Part shown: positions 15,245 through 24,068 of the stretch, in pieces
Numbering within the stretch: the stretch's first letter is position 1
How the letters are laid out: every line of letters begins with the position of its first letter
Assembly (NCBI RefSeq): GCF_014773245.1
Contig: NZ_JACWMX010000003.1
Location: 310,001-374,000 of the forward strand
Reading direction: 5' to 3'
DNA from: Mucilaginibacter glaciei
GTDB lineage: Bacteria; Bacteroidota; Bacteroidia; Sphingobacteriales; Sphingobacteriaceae
Length of the DNA: 64,000 nt
Position numbers and translations under genes: made by a program
Notes under the pieces: model-generated
The model's database searches: none
What the model was told of the DNA's origin: nothing
What the model saw: only the letters and a program-made list of their open reading frames with translations

Positions 15245-15952
15245 TTAGTAGGATACTTTTTTGCGATAAGACGTAACACCACCAATAGCAAATTTAAGCG
15301 TAATGCCATACTGAATAAAGTTATCCTTGCTTGTACCCGCTTTAAAACCGTCTAAGCCATCGCCAAAATCGTGATTATATGTGCCACCGATGTCTACTTT
15401 AAAAGAGGGTTCGTCATACTGGTTAAAGAATTTAAATTCGTAACCCAGGCGTATCGGTAAAAAAAGTTCGTTGCTCTTATCTTCGCCTGGCGTAACATAA
15501 TCAGTAATTACATACGACTGGCGGTTAATGGCGTGCATACTATTCATGATGTAACCGAAACCGGCAGATACATAAAGGTTTTTTAAGCCGTTAAAGAATT
15601 TACTATCCGAGTAACGGATCAGTTCGCCCGCCTGTAACTGGCCCCTAAAAACAATCGCTTTATAAACATTGCGAAAATACCTGCCCGACATAGAATTTAC
15701 GTCGCCACCCTCTAAAATGCCACCCTGTGCTTCCACTACATAATTTACGTAAGGTGTGTAATTGTAAGTGAAACTGATATGTGCAGATGGGGTGCTCCGT
15801 ATGGTTTCGGCATCGCCATAGACTCGGTTAATGTTGCCGCCAAAGCCCAGGTCATACTGGGCATAGTCATATCCAATTTGTGCTTTTGATAACAGGGTTG
15901 CCAAACATAGCATTATAGCACACAGAGTCGTTCTCAAAAGCAATTTTATCAT
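15245..15952 (-). CDS. Outer-membrane beta-barrel protein, hypothetical
   Basis: The 235-residue product has a signal peptide ('MIKLLLRTTLCAIMLCLATLLSKA', cleavage before Q) and then alternating strands rich in Tyr, Phe and Gly, such as 'GYDYAQYDLGFGGNINRVYGD', 'SFTYNYTPYVNYVVEAQGG' and a C-terminal 'FIQYGITLKFAIGG'. It resembles the OmpA-like beta-barrel proteins common in Bacteroidota. The frame is open to 16060, but the ATG at 15952 is chosen because it places the signal peptide at the N-terminus. It is divergent from icd. A ligand or role is not visible. Confidence 0.65.
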   Translation of the reverse strand: MIKLLLRTTLCAIMLCLATLLSKAQIGYDYAQYDLGFGGNINRVYGDAETIRSTPSAHISFTYNYTPYVNYVVEAQGGILEGGDVNSMSGRYFRNVYKAIVFRGQLQAGELIRYSDSKFFNGLKNLYVSAGFGYIMNSMHAINRQSYVITDYVTPGEDKSNELFLPIRLGYEFKFFNQYDEPSFKVDIGGTYNHDFGDGLDGFKAGTSKDNFIQYGITLKFAIGGVTSYRKKVSY

Positions 15953-16146
15953 ATAAATACTTAACACTACGTGTAATAGGCAGAAAGCTAAATTTTTATA
16001 AAAATAGCACAAAGTTTTAAAAAGCAATAATACGTTTAAATTAATTGTTTTTTGCCACAAAATAGTCGGCGTTAATTGTAGGTTAACTAATTGGTTTGAA
16101 ATCGTATTCGTTAAAATATTTTATTTTAAGTGCCTGTGTTGAATTT

Positions 16147-16173
16147 TTTGAAATAAAATTTTATGTAAGTTTG
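16147..16173 (+). promoter_or_regulatory. Promoter of icd
   Basis: TAAGTTTG, a full TAnnTTTG match, lies 38 bases before the icd ATG. TTTG lies 15 bases further up, a shorter spacer than the usual 17-20, so the -33 assignment is weak while the -7 is good. Confidence 0.55.
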
Positions 16174-16211
16174 ACACCGTTAAAAACAGATAATAACCAA
16201 TAAAAAGAGGT

Positions 16212-17441
16212 ATGTCAAAAATTAAAGTAGTAAACCCGGTAGTTGAACTGGATGGTGATGAAATGACACGCATCATCTGGAAATTCATTAAAGATAAACT
16301 GATAGTTCCGTATCTGGACCTTGATATTAAATATTATGACCTGGGTATCGAGTATCGTGATGAGACCGATGACCAGGTTACTGTAGATGCCGCGAATGCT
16401 ATTTTACAGTATGGTGTGGGTATTAAATGTGCCACCATTACACCTGATGAAGAGCGTGTAAAAGAATTTGGCCTGAAACAAATGTGGCGTTCACCAAACG
16501 GCACCATCCGTAATATATTAGATGGTACCGTTTTCCGCGAGCCGATTGTGATGAGCAATGTGCCACGTTTAGTGCCAAACTGGACAGCCCCTATCTGCAT
16601 TGGCCGCCACGCTTTTGGCGATCAGTACCGTGCTACCGATTTTGTTACTAAAGGAAAAGGTAAACTAACCATAAAATTCACCCCTGAAGATGGTGGCGCC
16701 GAGCAGTCATTTGAAGTTTACAACTTTAAGGGCGACGGCGTAGCTTTGGCTATGTACAATACCGATGAGTCTATCCGCGGCTTTGCGCATGCTTGTTTTA
16801 ACCAGGCATTGATGAAAGGCTGGCCATTATATTTATCTACCAAAAACACCATCCTGAAAAAATACGATGGCCGTTTTAAGGATATTTTTGAAGAGATCTA
16901 TCAAGCTGATTATAAAACTAAGTTTACCGAAGCAGGGATTACCTACGAACACCGCTTAATTGACGACATGGTTGCATCGGCCTTGAAATGGAACGGTAAC
17001 TTTGTTTGGGCTTGTAAAAACTATGATGGCGACGTGCAAAGCGACACCGTAGCGCAAGGATTTGGTTCATTAGGCTTAATGACTTCAACCCTGGTTACGC
17101 CTGATGGTACTGTAATGGAGGCCGAGGCAGCACACGGTACTGTTACCCGCCACTACCGCGAGCACCAGGCAGGCCGCCCAACATCTACTAACCCTATCGC
17201 ATCTATCTTTGCATGGACACGTGGCTTAGAGTTCCGCGGGATATTAGATAATAACCAGGAACTGGTTGACTTCTGTAAAGCATTAGAAGAAGTTTGTATC
17301 GAAACGGTTGAAAGCGGTAAAATGACCAAGGATTTGGCCATCACCATTAAACCAAAGGTTGAGCATGGTACAGATTACCTGTACACCGAAGAGTTTTTAG
17401 AAGCGATCAATCAAAACTTACAAGCTAAATTAGCTAAGTAA
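16212..17441 (+). CDS. icd: NADP-dependent isocitrate dehydrogenase (dimeric type)
   Basis: This TCA-cycle enzyme oxidatively decarboxylates isocitrate to 2-oxoglutarate, making NADPH. At 409 residues it is the eukaryote-like dimeric class. Family segments are seen: '[16 protein letters not shown]' at the start, the substrate loop '[22 protein letters not shown]' (residues about 94-115), the metal-site '[29 protein letters not shown]' with catalytic Tyr/Lys neighbours, and '[11 protein letters not shown]' for cofactor binding. It is a single gene with its own promoter and a strong terminator 21 bases after the stop. Confidence 0.97.
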   Translation: MSKIKVVNPVVELDGDEMTRIIWKFIKDKLIVPYLDLDIKYYDLGIEYRDETDDQVTVDAANAILQYGVGIKCATITPDEERVKEFGLKQMWRSPNGTIRNILDGTVFREPIVMSNVPRLVPNWTAPICIGRHAFGDQYRATDFVTKGKGKLTIKFTPEDGGAEQSFEVYNFKGDGVALAMYNTDESIRGFAHACFNQALMKGWPLYLSTKNTILKKYDGRFKDIFEEIYQADYKTKFTEAGITYEHRLIDDMVASALKWNGNFVWACKNYDGDVQSDTVAQGFGSLGLMTSTLVTPDGTVMEAEAAHGTVTRHYREHQAGRPTSTNPIASIFAWTRGLEFRGILDNNQELVDFCKALEEVCIETVESGKMTKDLAITIKPKVEHGTDYLYTEEFLEAINQNLQAKLAK

Positions 17442-17462
17442 TAGTTACTGATATTTTATCAG

Positions 17463-17496
17463 GCCCGTTTGCCGTAAGGCAGACGGGCTTTTTTTT
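17463..17496 (+). terminator. Terminator of icd
   Basis: An 11-base-pair GC-rich stem (GCCCGTTTGCC with its partner, one G-T pair), a four-base loop and eight T form a clear intrinsic terminator. Confidence 0.93.
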
Positions 17497-17635
17497 GTTT
17501 AGTAGCGCTTGGTTTTCATAAAAAGGTTGTTTGGGAATAAGCTATTTCTTTACCTTAGCGGGCGTTAGCGAATTGGTTTATCAGGCAACCATTTTGCTTT
17601 TATATTGTTAAATCCTTACACTTATACATACTACC

Positions 17636-18616
17636 ATGTCAGCATTATATCCGTTAAAATTCAAAACCATATTTAAAGATAAAATTTGGGGCGGCCACAA
17701 AATTGAGACCTATCTGCATAAAAACATTGGCAACTTGCCTAATTGCGGCGAAACCTGGGAGATCTCGGGCGTAAAGTCGGATGTTTCTGTGGTGGAGAGC
17801 GGCGAGCTGAAGGGCCAGTCATTAGCTGATCTTTTGGAGCAATATAAGGATGAGCTGGTGGGTAAAAAGGTGTATGAGCATTTTGGCAATATCTTCCCGC
17901 TGCTGATCAAATTTATAGATGCTAACGACGACCTGAGTGTGCAGGTACACCCTAATGACGAACTGGCTAAGAAACGCCACAACTCATTCGGTAAAACCGA
18001 AATGTGGTACGTAATAGAGGCCGATCCCGGCAGCACACTCATTGCAGGCTTTAACCGTGAGATGAACGAGCAGGAATATGTGGACGCCCTGAACAGCGGC
18101 CATATTATGGATATACTAAACAAAGAAGATGTTACTGCAGGTGATGTTTACTTTTTGCCGGCCGGCCGGGTGCACACTATTGGTAAGGGGTTGCTGATAG
18201 CCGAGATCCAGCAAACATCAGATATTACCTACCGTATCTATGATTTTGATAGGGTGGATGATAAAGGCAATAAGCGCGAGCTGCATACCCAGGAGGCTTT
18301 AGCAGCTATTGACTACAAGCATTACCCGGATTATAAAACCCAGTACGTGCCCGCTAAAAATGAGGATGTGCACTTGGTAACCTGCCCTTATTTTACCACT
18401 AATATTATGGATTATACCCAAAGCACCAGCAAGGATTATTCTGGCCTTGATTCGTTCGTGATCCACGTTTGTGTGGCGGGCGAGTACACCATTAAGCACA
18501 ACGATATGGCTTACCCCGTTAAAATGGGCGAGTGTATCCTGTTGCCAAAAACGATTGATAAGGTAGAGTTAAAGACAACATCAGGGTTCAAGATTCTGGA
18601 GAGTTACATACAATAA
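17636..18616 (+). CDS. manA: Class I mannose-6-phosphate isomerase
   Basis: This enzyme interconverts mannose-6-phosphate and fructose-6-phosphate. The 326-residue protein has the zinc cupin core: 'GGHKIETYL', 'PLLIKFIDANDDLSVQVHPND' with the QxH zinc ligands (about residues 84-104), 'GKTEMWYVIEADPGSTLIAGF' with the Glu ligand, and 'DVYFLPAGRVHTIGKGLLIAEIQQ' with the second His ligand. It is of the short type related to Bacillus ManA. It is a monocistronic gene. It would feed mannose from the mannan-type locus further right into glycolysis, although the two are far apart. Confidence 0.95.
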   Translation: MSALYPLKFKTIFKDKIWGGHKIETYLHKNIGNLPNCGETWEISGVKSDVSVVESGELKGQSLADLLEQYKDELVGKKVYEHFGNIFPLLIKFIDANDDLSVQVHPNDELAKKRHNSFGKTEMWYVIEADPGSTLIAGFNREMNEQEYVDALNSGHIMDILNKEDVTAGDVYFLPAGRVHTIGKGLLIAEIQQTSDITYRIYDFDRVDDKGNKRELHTQEALAAIDYKHYPDYKTQYVPAKNEDVHLVTCPYFTTNIMDYTQSTSKDYSGLDSFVIHVCVAGEYTIKHNDMAYPVKMGECILLPKTIDKVELKTTSGFKILESYIQ

Positions 18617-18654
18617 AACGAAGAGAGCCATGAAGAACATAGTTCGGCATGGTT

Positions 18655-20136
18655 TTATACGAGTTTAACGGTAAACCTTGTACCCACATTTACGGTACTG
18701 TCAACACTGATACTTCCGCCTAATGCTTCAACCTGGTTGCGGGTAATAAAAAGGCCTATACCCTTGGCATCCTTGTTTAAGTGGAAGGTTTTATACATGC
18801 CAAATACGTCGTTGCCATAGCGTTCCAGGTCTATACCCATCCCGTTATCCTCAACTATCAGGTAAATGTGCTCGCCATCTTTCACTACGCGGCATGTTAC
18901 CATAGGGGCACGGTCAGGGTGTTTATATTTTAACGCATTAGTTAACAAGTTTTGCAAAATACTTTCCAGGTAGGCCGGTATGTAGTTTAGCTGTGGGGCT
19001 TGGCTAAAATCGGCATGTATTTGTGCATCGGTAGCCACAATGCTTCCGCTTAGGCCCGCCAATATATTGTTGTAAATGGTTTCAAAATCAACCATTTTAC
19101 GTTCCTTACCAATCTCGGTTTGGATCTTTACGATCTCGTCCAGGTGGCCGATTGTTGAATTTAGGCTGTCGCTGATGGTTTTGATGTGTGCAAAGATCTC
19201 TTCCCGTTCGTCCTGCAATACAGCGTCGTTATGCAAATCAACCATAAACTGTAAATTACCGGCGTGGCTGCGCAGGTTGTGCGATACAATGTAGGCGAAG
19301 TTTTGCAAGCGCTTGTTCTGGTCGTCAAGCAGGTTAATTGACGACTGCATGGTAATACCACGTTTCTTAACGTTATCAATATCCTGAAAGATACCGCGGA
19401 TGGTGACACATTTTCCGAAGGCATCAATAACGGGCACGCCTTTAGCCCGTACCCATATCACATTATTTTTTGCCGTACGGAAAAGTACCTCGATGTCATA
19501 TGGCCTGCAATAAATCTGTGCATTTTTAACACATTCGGTAACCAGCGGCCGATAAGCCGGTTCAAAAAAGCTAATGGCTTCCTCAACCTTTAATTTTACT
19601 TCGCCGGTCAATTCAAAAATATCATATACATCACGCGATAGTGATAACTGCATGCCAGATATATCTATTTCCCATCCGCCAACTTTCGCAATCCGGCTGG
19701 TATCGGCACTTTGGTTTTCTGTTTGTGCCGCCTGCAGCTGGGCAATTTTATATTGATGAATATTGGTAAGCATACCGTATATAACGGTACCATTTGGGGT
19801 TTCGATTTTTTCAGAAGTGCTTTCAAACCATTGATACCCATTTTGCTTAGTGAGCAGCCTGATGTGCGCTGGAGTAATAGTGCTTTTTAAAGCCTGGTCT
19901 GTAGAGCGCAAAAAGATTTTTTTATCTTCAAAGTAGAGGATATTCTCAAAAAAATTGGGGTATGAACACTCTATCTCGCCGGGCGCATAACCCAGCATGG
20001 CGTAAAACCCTGCCGACCAGTTGGTTTTTTTTGTCGCGGTATTATGCTCCCACAACCCGGCATTTACATGATTAATGATGTGCTCAAAATGCTCAATGCT
20101 TTCGCCAGAAAATTTGTGCGCTTCAGAAAAACTCAT
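18655..20136 (-). CDS. PAS-domain sensor histidine kinase
   Basis: This 493-residue cytosolic sensor has no membrane segment. Two PAS domains lie at about residues 20-135 ('NTATKKTNWSAGFYAMLGYAPGEIE') and 150-260 ('RIAKVGGWEIDISGMQLSLSRDVYDIFEL', 'IRGIFQDI'). A dimerisation/phosphoacceptor region follows with His in 'YIVSHNLRSHAGNLQFM', then an ATPase with N-box 'LLTNALKYKHP', G1 'VEDNGMGIDLERYGNDVFGMYKTFH' and G2 'GIGLFITRNQVEALGG'. No response regulator gene is next to it, so its partner is elsewhere. The signal is unknown. Confidence 0.92.
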   Translation of the reverse strand: MSFSEAHKFSGESIEHFEHIINHVNAGLWEHNTATKKTNWSAGFYAMLGYAPGEIECSYPNFFENILYFEDKKIFLRSTDQALKSTITPAHIRLLTKQNGYQWFESTSEKIETPNGTVIYGMLTNIHQYKIAQLQAAQTENQSADTSRIAKVGGWEIDISGMQLSLSRDVYDIFELTGEVKLKVEEAISFFEPAYRPLVTECVKNAQIYCRPYDIEVLFRTAKNNVIWVRAKGVPVIDAFGKCVTIRGIFQDIDNVKKRGITMQSSINLLDDQNKRLQNFAYIVSHNLRSHAGNLQFMVDLHNDAVLQDEREEIFAHIKTISDSLNSTIGHLDEIVKIQTEIGKERKMVDFETIYNNILAGLSGSIVATDAQIHADFSQAPQLNYIPAYLESILQNLLTNALKYKHPDRAPMVTCRVVKDGEHIYLIVEDNGMGIDLERYGNDVFGMYKTFHLNKDAKGIGLFITRNQVEALGGSISVDSTVNVGTRFTVKLV

Positions 20137-20193
20137 TTCAATTCACTAAATTATAACACCCATGCTAATAAGTATGCCAAAAAAATTTAGCCG

Positions 20194-20223
20194 TTGCATA
20201 TACAACCCCTTGTTGTAGCTTTG
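20194..20223 (+). promoter_or_regulatory. Perfect promoter with no annotated gene close by
   Basis: TTG, 19 bases, then TAGCTTTG is a full match to the Bacteroidota promoter, pointing away from the histidine kinase. The next sizeable gene starts 279 bases downstream. It may drive a long leader for the GH5-like gene, a small RNA, or the 43-codon frame at 20240. Confidence 0.55.
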
Positions 20224-20239
20224 TAAAATAACATGCGTG

Positions 20240-20371
20240 ATGGGTAGATTTTTTTGCCAAAAAATTACTCGGCGCGCAAAATTATCAAAGTATTTTGAAT
20301 TTAGTGTATTGAATATAAGCATAATAAGAGTAGAGTTGAAGCAACCTGATTTCATTAAAGGCCGGGCTTAA
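20240..20371 (+). CDS. Possible 43-residue basic small protein
   Basis: An ATG 17 bases downstream of a perfect promoter opens a 43-codon frame beginning 'MGRFFCQKITRRAKLSKYFEF' and ending in a basic stretch. Nothing else shows that it is translated. The bases may instead be the leader of the GH5-like gene. No other structure was seen in 20140-20500. Confidence 0.2.
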   Translation: MGRFFCQKITRRAKLSKYFEFSVLNISIIRVELKQPDFIKGRA

Positions 20372-20501
20372 TTCCAGGATTCAGTTGCGTCGGTAGTTTC
20401 ATTTTTTTATTATACCTACATGATTGATTTTTAAATATCCCAGTGTCATTCGCTTTTCTATACAAATTATTGTTACTTTACTACTACCAATTATAAACTT
20501 C

Positions 20502-21575
20502 ATGAAAAGCATTCTCTTTAAAACAGCAACGTTGATTTTACTGGCTTCGTCATTATTCAATGAAGCATCCGCGCAAAAAGCTTCCGCCGCTAAAGTATGG
20601 ACGCCAGCAAAGGCCAATGCCTGGTATGCGCAGCACAAGTGGATGAGCGGGGCCGATTTTATTCCCAGCACGGCTATTAACCAGTTAGAGATGTGGCAGG
20701 CCGATACGTTTGACCCAACTACTATCGACAGGGAACTGGGTTATGCCGAAGGCATCGGCTTTAACACCATGCGGGTGTTTTTATATAGCCTGGCCTGGCA
20801 GCAGGATAAGGCCGGGTTTAAAAAACGGGTAGATCAATACCTTGCTATCGCAGCTAAACACCACATCCAAACCATGTTTGTGTTCTTTGACGATTGCTGG
20901 AACGCCGGTGCTAAAGTTGGTTTACAACCCGCCCCAAAAACAGGTGTCCACAATTCGGGCTGGTTGCAGGATCCGGGCAACCGCGAGCGGAACGCAGGCG
21001 AAAATGCCCTGTTGGAGGCCTATGTAAAAGATGTTTTGACCACTTTTAAGCACGATAAGCGCATTTTGCTTTGGGACTTATATAACGAACCGGGTAATTC
21101 AGGTAAAAAGGATGCATCAATGGGTTTACTTGCGAATGTGTTCAACTGGGCACGCGCGGTCAATCCGGATCAGCCGGTATCCGCAGGTTTGTGGGATTGG
21201 GGTTTCGAAAAGCTGAACGCTTACCAGGCATCAAATTCAGATATTATAACGTATCACGATTACACGGACGAAAAATCACACTTAAAAACCATCCAGCTTT
21301 TAAAAACGCATGGTAAGCCATTGATCTGTACAGAATATATGGCCCGTACCCGCGGCAGTCATTTTAGTAATATCATGCCGATGCTAAAGCAGGAGCACGT
21401 AGGTGCACTTAACTGGGGCTTTGTAATGGGTAAAACCAATACTATTTACGCCTGGGACAACCCCATGCCTGATGGTACTGAACCAAAAGAGTGGTTCCAC
21501 GATATTTTCCGCAAGGATGGTACGCCTTATAAAACGGATGAGGTGGAGCTGATCAAAAAACTGAACGGGAAATAG
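20502..21575 (+). CDS. Secreted GH5-like (cellulase-family) glycoside hydrolase
   Basis: This 357-residue enzyme has a signal peptide ('MKSILFKTATLILLASSLFNEASAQ') and a TIM-barrel domain of the clan GH-A type. Strand-4 acid/base Glu is E196 in 'LLWDLYNEPGN', and the strand-7 nucleophile is probably E278 in 'LICTEYMAR'. Other barrel features are 'GFNTMRVFLYSLAWQQD', 'TMFVFFDDCWNAG' and 'ALNWGFVMGKTNT'. It may act on beta-mannan, beta-glucan or xylan in the periplasm or outside. The ATG at 20502 is chosen over 20424 because it begins the signal peptide. It is not in an operon. Confidence 0.8.
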   Translation: MKSILFKTATLILLASSLFNEASAQKASAAKVWTPAKANAWYAQHKWMSGADFIPSTAINQLEMWQADTFDPTTIDRELGYAEGIGFNTMRVFLYSLAWQQDKAGFKKRVDQYLAIAAKHHIQTMFVFFDDCWNAGAKVGLQPAPKTGVHNSGWLQDPGNRERNAGENALLEAYVKDVLTTFKHDKRILLWDLYNEPGNSGKKDASMGLLANVFNWARAVNPDQPVSAGLWDWGFEKLNAYQASNSDIITYHDYTDEKSHLKTIQLLKTHGKPLICTEYMARTRGSHFSNIMPMLKQEHVGALNWGFVMGKTNTIYAWDNPMPDGTEPKEWFHDIFRKDGTPYKTDEVELIKKLNGK

Positions 21576-21730
21576 AAAAATTTAATTATATATAGCGATT
21601 TTGAGATCTGTGCTTTCTTAAATTTAAACCTGAAGTCAGTTTCTTTTATTTTTTCTTCCTCTTTATCAATTACTTAAGTTAAAGTTTTTAAAAATATAAT
21701 AAAGTCTATAGGATTAATAGAATTAATATC

Positions 21731-21738
21731 TACATTTG
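21731..21738 (+). promoter_or_regulatory. -7 promoter element upstream of the riboswitch
   Basis: TACATTTG is a full TAnnTTTG match 26 bases upstream of the aptamer P1 stem, as expected if transcription begins just before the riboswitch. No clear -33 element is seen. Confidence 0.55.
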
Positions 21739-21763
21739 TCATGTTAATCGTTCTTTAAATATA

Positions 21764-21875
21764 CTTATCCAGAAAGACAGAGGGAAAGGCCCTATGATGT
21801 CTTAGCAACCTGTACCGGCTTAACCGCTTGTAAAAGGTGCTAATTCCTGCTTCGCTGCGTGCGGAGACAGATAAG
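21764..21875 (+). promoter_or_regulatory. SAM-I (S-box) riboswitch aptamer
   Basis: The 112 bases carry the S-box layout. P1 is CTTATC pairing with GATAAG at the two ends. P2 has AGAC...GTCT with the AGAGGGAAAGGCCC core. The conserved CTTAGCAACC junction, AAGGTGCTAATTCCTGC and GAGACAGATAAG words follow, with P3 and P4 between. S-adenosylmethionine binding is expected to lower expression of the downstream gene. The expression platform in the next 165 bases is unclear: a weak hairpin (GCTC/GAGC) lies near 21897-21908, with no strong U-tract terminator. Aptamer identity is strong; its pairing with a peroxiredoxin gene is unusual. Confidence 0.92.
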
Positions 21876-22043
21876 CTGATTTAAAAGAAATTGAATGCTC
21901 ACTTGAGCTATTCTCTTTAGCCCAACTACCCGGGCACTCTTAAAAAGCTCATCGCTGTTTCACGGATAATTTTGATTGAAAACATATTTGCAAAAGCATA
22001 GCTTTATTGCAACAACAATATTTTAAAACTTAAAAGCAAAATT

Positions 22044-22679
22044 ATGAGCTTACGAATTGGCGACGACGCCCCAAATTTTAAGGCACAAACATCGCAAGGC
22101 GAAATTGATTTTTATGAATACCTTGGCGATAGCTGGGGGGTACTATTCTCGCATCCTGCTGATTATACCCCTGTATGTACCACTGAGCTCGGCAAGACGG
22201 CATCGCTGAAAGACGAGTTCGAAAAACGTAACGTAAAAGTGATTGCATTGAGTACAGACAGTGCCGAATCGCATAAAGGCTGGATCAGCGACATTAACGA
22301 GACACAGAATGTGGAGGTTACCTTCCCGATCATCGGCGACGAGAGCCGCGAGATCTCTCAGGCCTATGACATGATACACCCGAACGCTTCATTAACCGCA
22401 ACAGTACGTTCGTTGTTCATTATTGGTCCCGATAAAAAGATCAAACTGATCATCAGCTATCCTGCATCTACCGGCCGTAATTTCCAGGAAATTTTAAGGG
22501 TGATAGACTCCCTGCAACTAACGGCTTACCACAGCGTAGCAACTCCTGCCGATTGGAAAGATGGGGAAGATGTTGTTGTACTGCCATCCATTAAAACAGA
22601 AGATATCCCCGCTAAATTCCCTAAAGGGTTTACAGAGGTTAAGCCTTACCTGCGCACAACGCCGCAGCCAAATAAATAG
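22044..22679 (+). CDS. 1-Cys peroxiredoxin (Prx6-type)
   Basis: This thiol peroxidase reduces H2O2 or organic peroxides. The 211-residue protein has the Prx active-site 'HPADYTPVCTTELG' with peroxidatic Cys45 (P-x-x-x-T/S-x-x-C), Arg in 'TVRSLFIIGPDKK', and the C-terminal 1-Cys domain 'ISYPASTGRNFQEILRVIDSLQLT...PADWKDGEDVVVLPSI'. Cys45 is the only cysteine, so it is a true 1-Cys enzyme that needs an outside thiol. It lies 168 bases downstream of an S-box riboswitch and 12 bases upstream of tRNA-Cys, so sulfur status probably controls it. Confidence 0.95.
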   Translation: MSLRIGDDAPNFKAQTSQGEIDFYEYLGDSWGVLFSHPADYTPVCTTELGKTASLKDEFEKRNVKVIALSTDSAESHKGWISDINETQNVEVTFPIIGDESREISQAYDMIHPNASLTATVRSLFIIGPDKKIKLIISYPASTGRNFQEILRVIDSLQLTAYHSVATPADWKDGEDVVVLPSIKTEDIPAKFPKGFTEVKPYLRTTPQPNK

Positions 22680-22691
22680 GCCCTAAGATAA

Positions 22692-22765
22692 AGTCGCGTG
22701 GCCGAGAGGATAGGTATGGGTCTGCAAAACCTTTAACGGTAGTTCGAATCTACCCGCGACGTCCA
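22692..22765 (+). tRNA. tRNA-Cys (anticodon GCA)
   Basis: The anticodon loop CTGCAAA gives GCA, and the T-arm is GGTAG-TTCGAAT-CTACC. The acceptor stem pairs GTCGCG with CGCGAC, the discriminator is T and CCA is encoded. The first pair would be A-G, a mismatch, so the exact 5' end may differ by a base. It begins 12 bases after the peroxiredoxin stop and is followed by a terminator 30 bases on, so it may be cut from the same transcript. Confidence 0.92.
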
Positions 22766-22794
22766 ATTTTTTAAGTTGATTTAGTTTTTCAGGA

Positions 22795-22825
22795 AGCGAC
22801 AGGTTGAAGAGCCTGTCGCTTTTGT
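22795..22825 (+). terminator. Terminator after tRNA-Cys
   Basis: A nine-base-pair stem AGCGACAGG with CCTGTCGCT, eight-base loop and a T-rich tail. It ends the tRNA-Cys transcript and, if linked, the riboswitch-peroxiredoxin transcript. Confidence 0.85.
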
Positions 22826-22858
22826 TTTAAGCCGATTAAGAGAGCTTAGACCGCCGCT

Positions 22859-22882
22859 GCCGCAAGTGTTCTCACTTGTGGC
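22859..22882. repeat. Inverted repeat in the non-coding stretch before DUF5996
   Basis: GCCGCAAGTG and CACTTGTGGC pair as a ten-base stem (one G-T pair) with loop TTCT. It is not followed by T. The rest of the stretch 22826-23040 shows no gene I can support; the frame at 22781-22993 on the other strand runs through a terminator and looks spurious. Confidence 0.5.
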
Positions 22883-23040
22883 CCGCATGCAAAGTATTGG
22901 GGTCATAATTCCGTTTAAGTATAGCATCCTGTTCGGGTGCTGCAATAGGTTGAAGAACCTGGAGGCTCTCTGTAAGACACCAGTTTGAAACATAACCCGT
23001 AATACTTAACCTGTCTAAAAGTTTCAGCGTATCTTTACGT

Positions 23041-23985
23041 ATGAGCAACGCAACTACCCATCCCTGGCCCAAACTCGATTATCACTATTTGAAAGATACA
23101 ATTGCATCTGTACACATGTGGACGCAGATCATAGGAAAGGTGCGACTGATAAAAACGCCCTGGATCAACCACAGCTGGCATGTTACCTTGTACGTAAGCG
23201 CCACGGGGTTAACCACTGGCAGCATGGCTTATGAGAAAGGTGTTTTCCAGATCGATCTGGATTTTGTTACGCATCAGCTGCATATCACTACAAGCGCGGG
23301 TAACAACCGTTCATTTGCTTTGGGTGCCGACACTGTTGCACAATTTTATAACACGTTGATGGGTGACCTTCAAGCTTTAGGTATTGATGCAGAGATTTAC
23401 GCTGTACCTAACGAGGTTGATCCAGCCATCCCATTTGCAGAAAATCATACGCCCTGTAAATACGAAGGCGCTGTGATGCATACGCTATGGCAGGCAATGG
23501 TTCAAATTAATAATGTGTTTGTTGAATTCCGGTCGGGGTTTTCCGGAAAATGCAGCCCGGTACATTTCTTTTGGGGCGCGTTTGATTTGGCTGTTACCCG
23601 CTTTTCGGGACGTACAGCGCCGTTACATCCCGGCGGTGCACCCAATATCCCGGTTGCCGTAATGCAGGAAGCCTATTCGCAAGAAGTAAGCTCGGCCGGG
23701 TTTTGGCCGGGCAGCGAGCAGTTCCCGCAGCCGGCATTCTATTCGTACTGTTACCCAACGCCTGCCGATTACGGTAATCAACAAGTAAGCCCACCCGGGG
23801 CTTTTTACAGTAATGAAATGGGCGAGTTCTTTTTGACTTACGAAGTAGTGCAGGCATCAGCAAACCCGTCGGATACGCTGATGCAGTTTTTGCAATCAAC
23901 TTATGATGCAGCAGCATTAACAGGTAATTGGGACAAGCAACTTCAATGCGATTTGCAAGGGTTGAAAAATAACGTGGGTAAATAG
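23041..23985 (+). CDS. DUF5996 family protein
   Basis: This 314-residue soluble protein resembles DUF5996. Typical words are 'WPKLDYHYLKDTIASVHMWTQIIGKVRL' near the N-terminus, 'WINHSWHVTLYVSATGLTTG', and 'GKCSPVHFFWGAFDLAVTRFSGRTAP' (about residues 175-200), followed by 'EVSSAGFWPGSEQFPQPAFYSYCYPTP'. The many conserved Trp, His and Cys suggest an enzyme, but no member is known to me to have a proven function. It is a single gene with no signal peptide. Confidence 0.85.
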   Translation: MSNATTHPWPKLDYHYLKDTIASVHMWTQIIGKVRLIKTPWINHSWHVTLYVSATGLTTGSMAYEKGVFQIDLDFVTHQLHITTSAGNNRSFALGADTVAQFYNTLMGDLQALGIDAEIYAVPNEVDPAIPFAENHTPCKYEGAVMHTLWQAMVQINNVFVEFRSGFSGKCSPVHFFWGAFDLAVTRFSGRTAPLHPGGAPNIPVAVMQEAYSQEVSSAGFWPGSEQFPQPAFYSYCYPTPADYGNQQVSPPGAFYSNEMGEFFLTYEVVQASANPSDTLMQFLQSTYDAAALTGNWDKQLQCDLQGLKNNVGK

Positions 23986-24068
23986 TTGGTTTTGCGTGAG
24001 TTGGTTGATAAAGAGTAAATTAAATTAACTATAAAAAAACTTTATGTTGATTTCTTGCTTCTGTCCTT

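Noticed and set aside
20146..20355. 69-codon minus-strand frame upstream of the histidine kinase
   Set aside because: It lies opposite a perfect plus-strand promoter and has no coding features.
22781..22993. 70-codon minus-strand frame after tRNA-Cys
   Set aside because: It crosses the tRNA-Cys terminator and an inverted repeat; no domain or promoter supports it.
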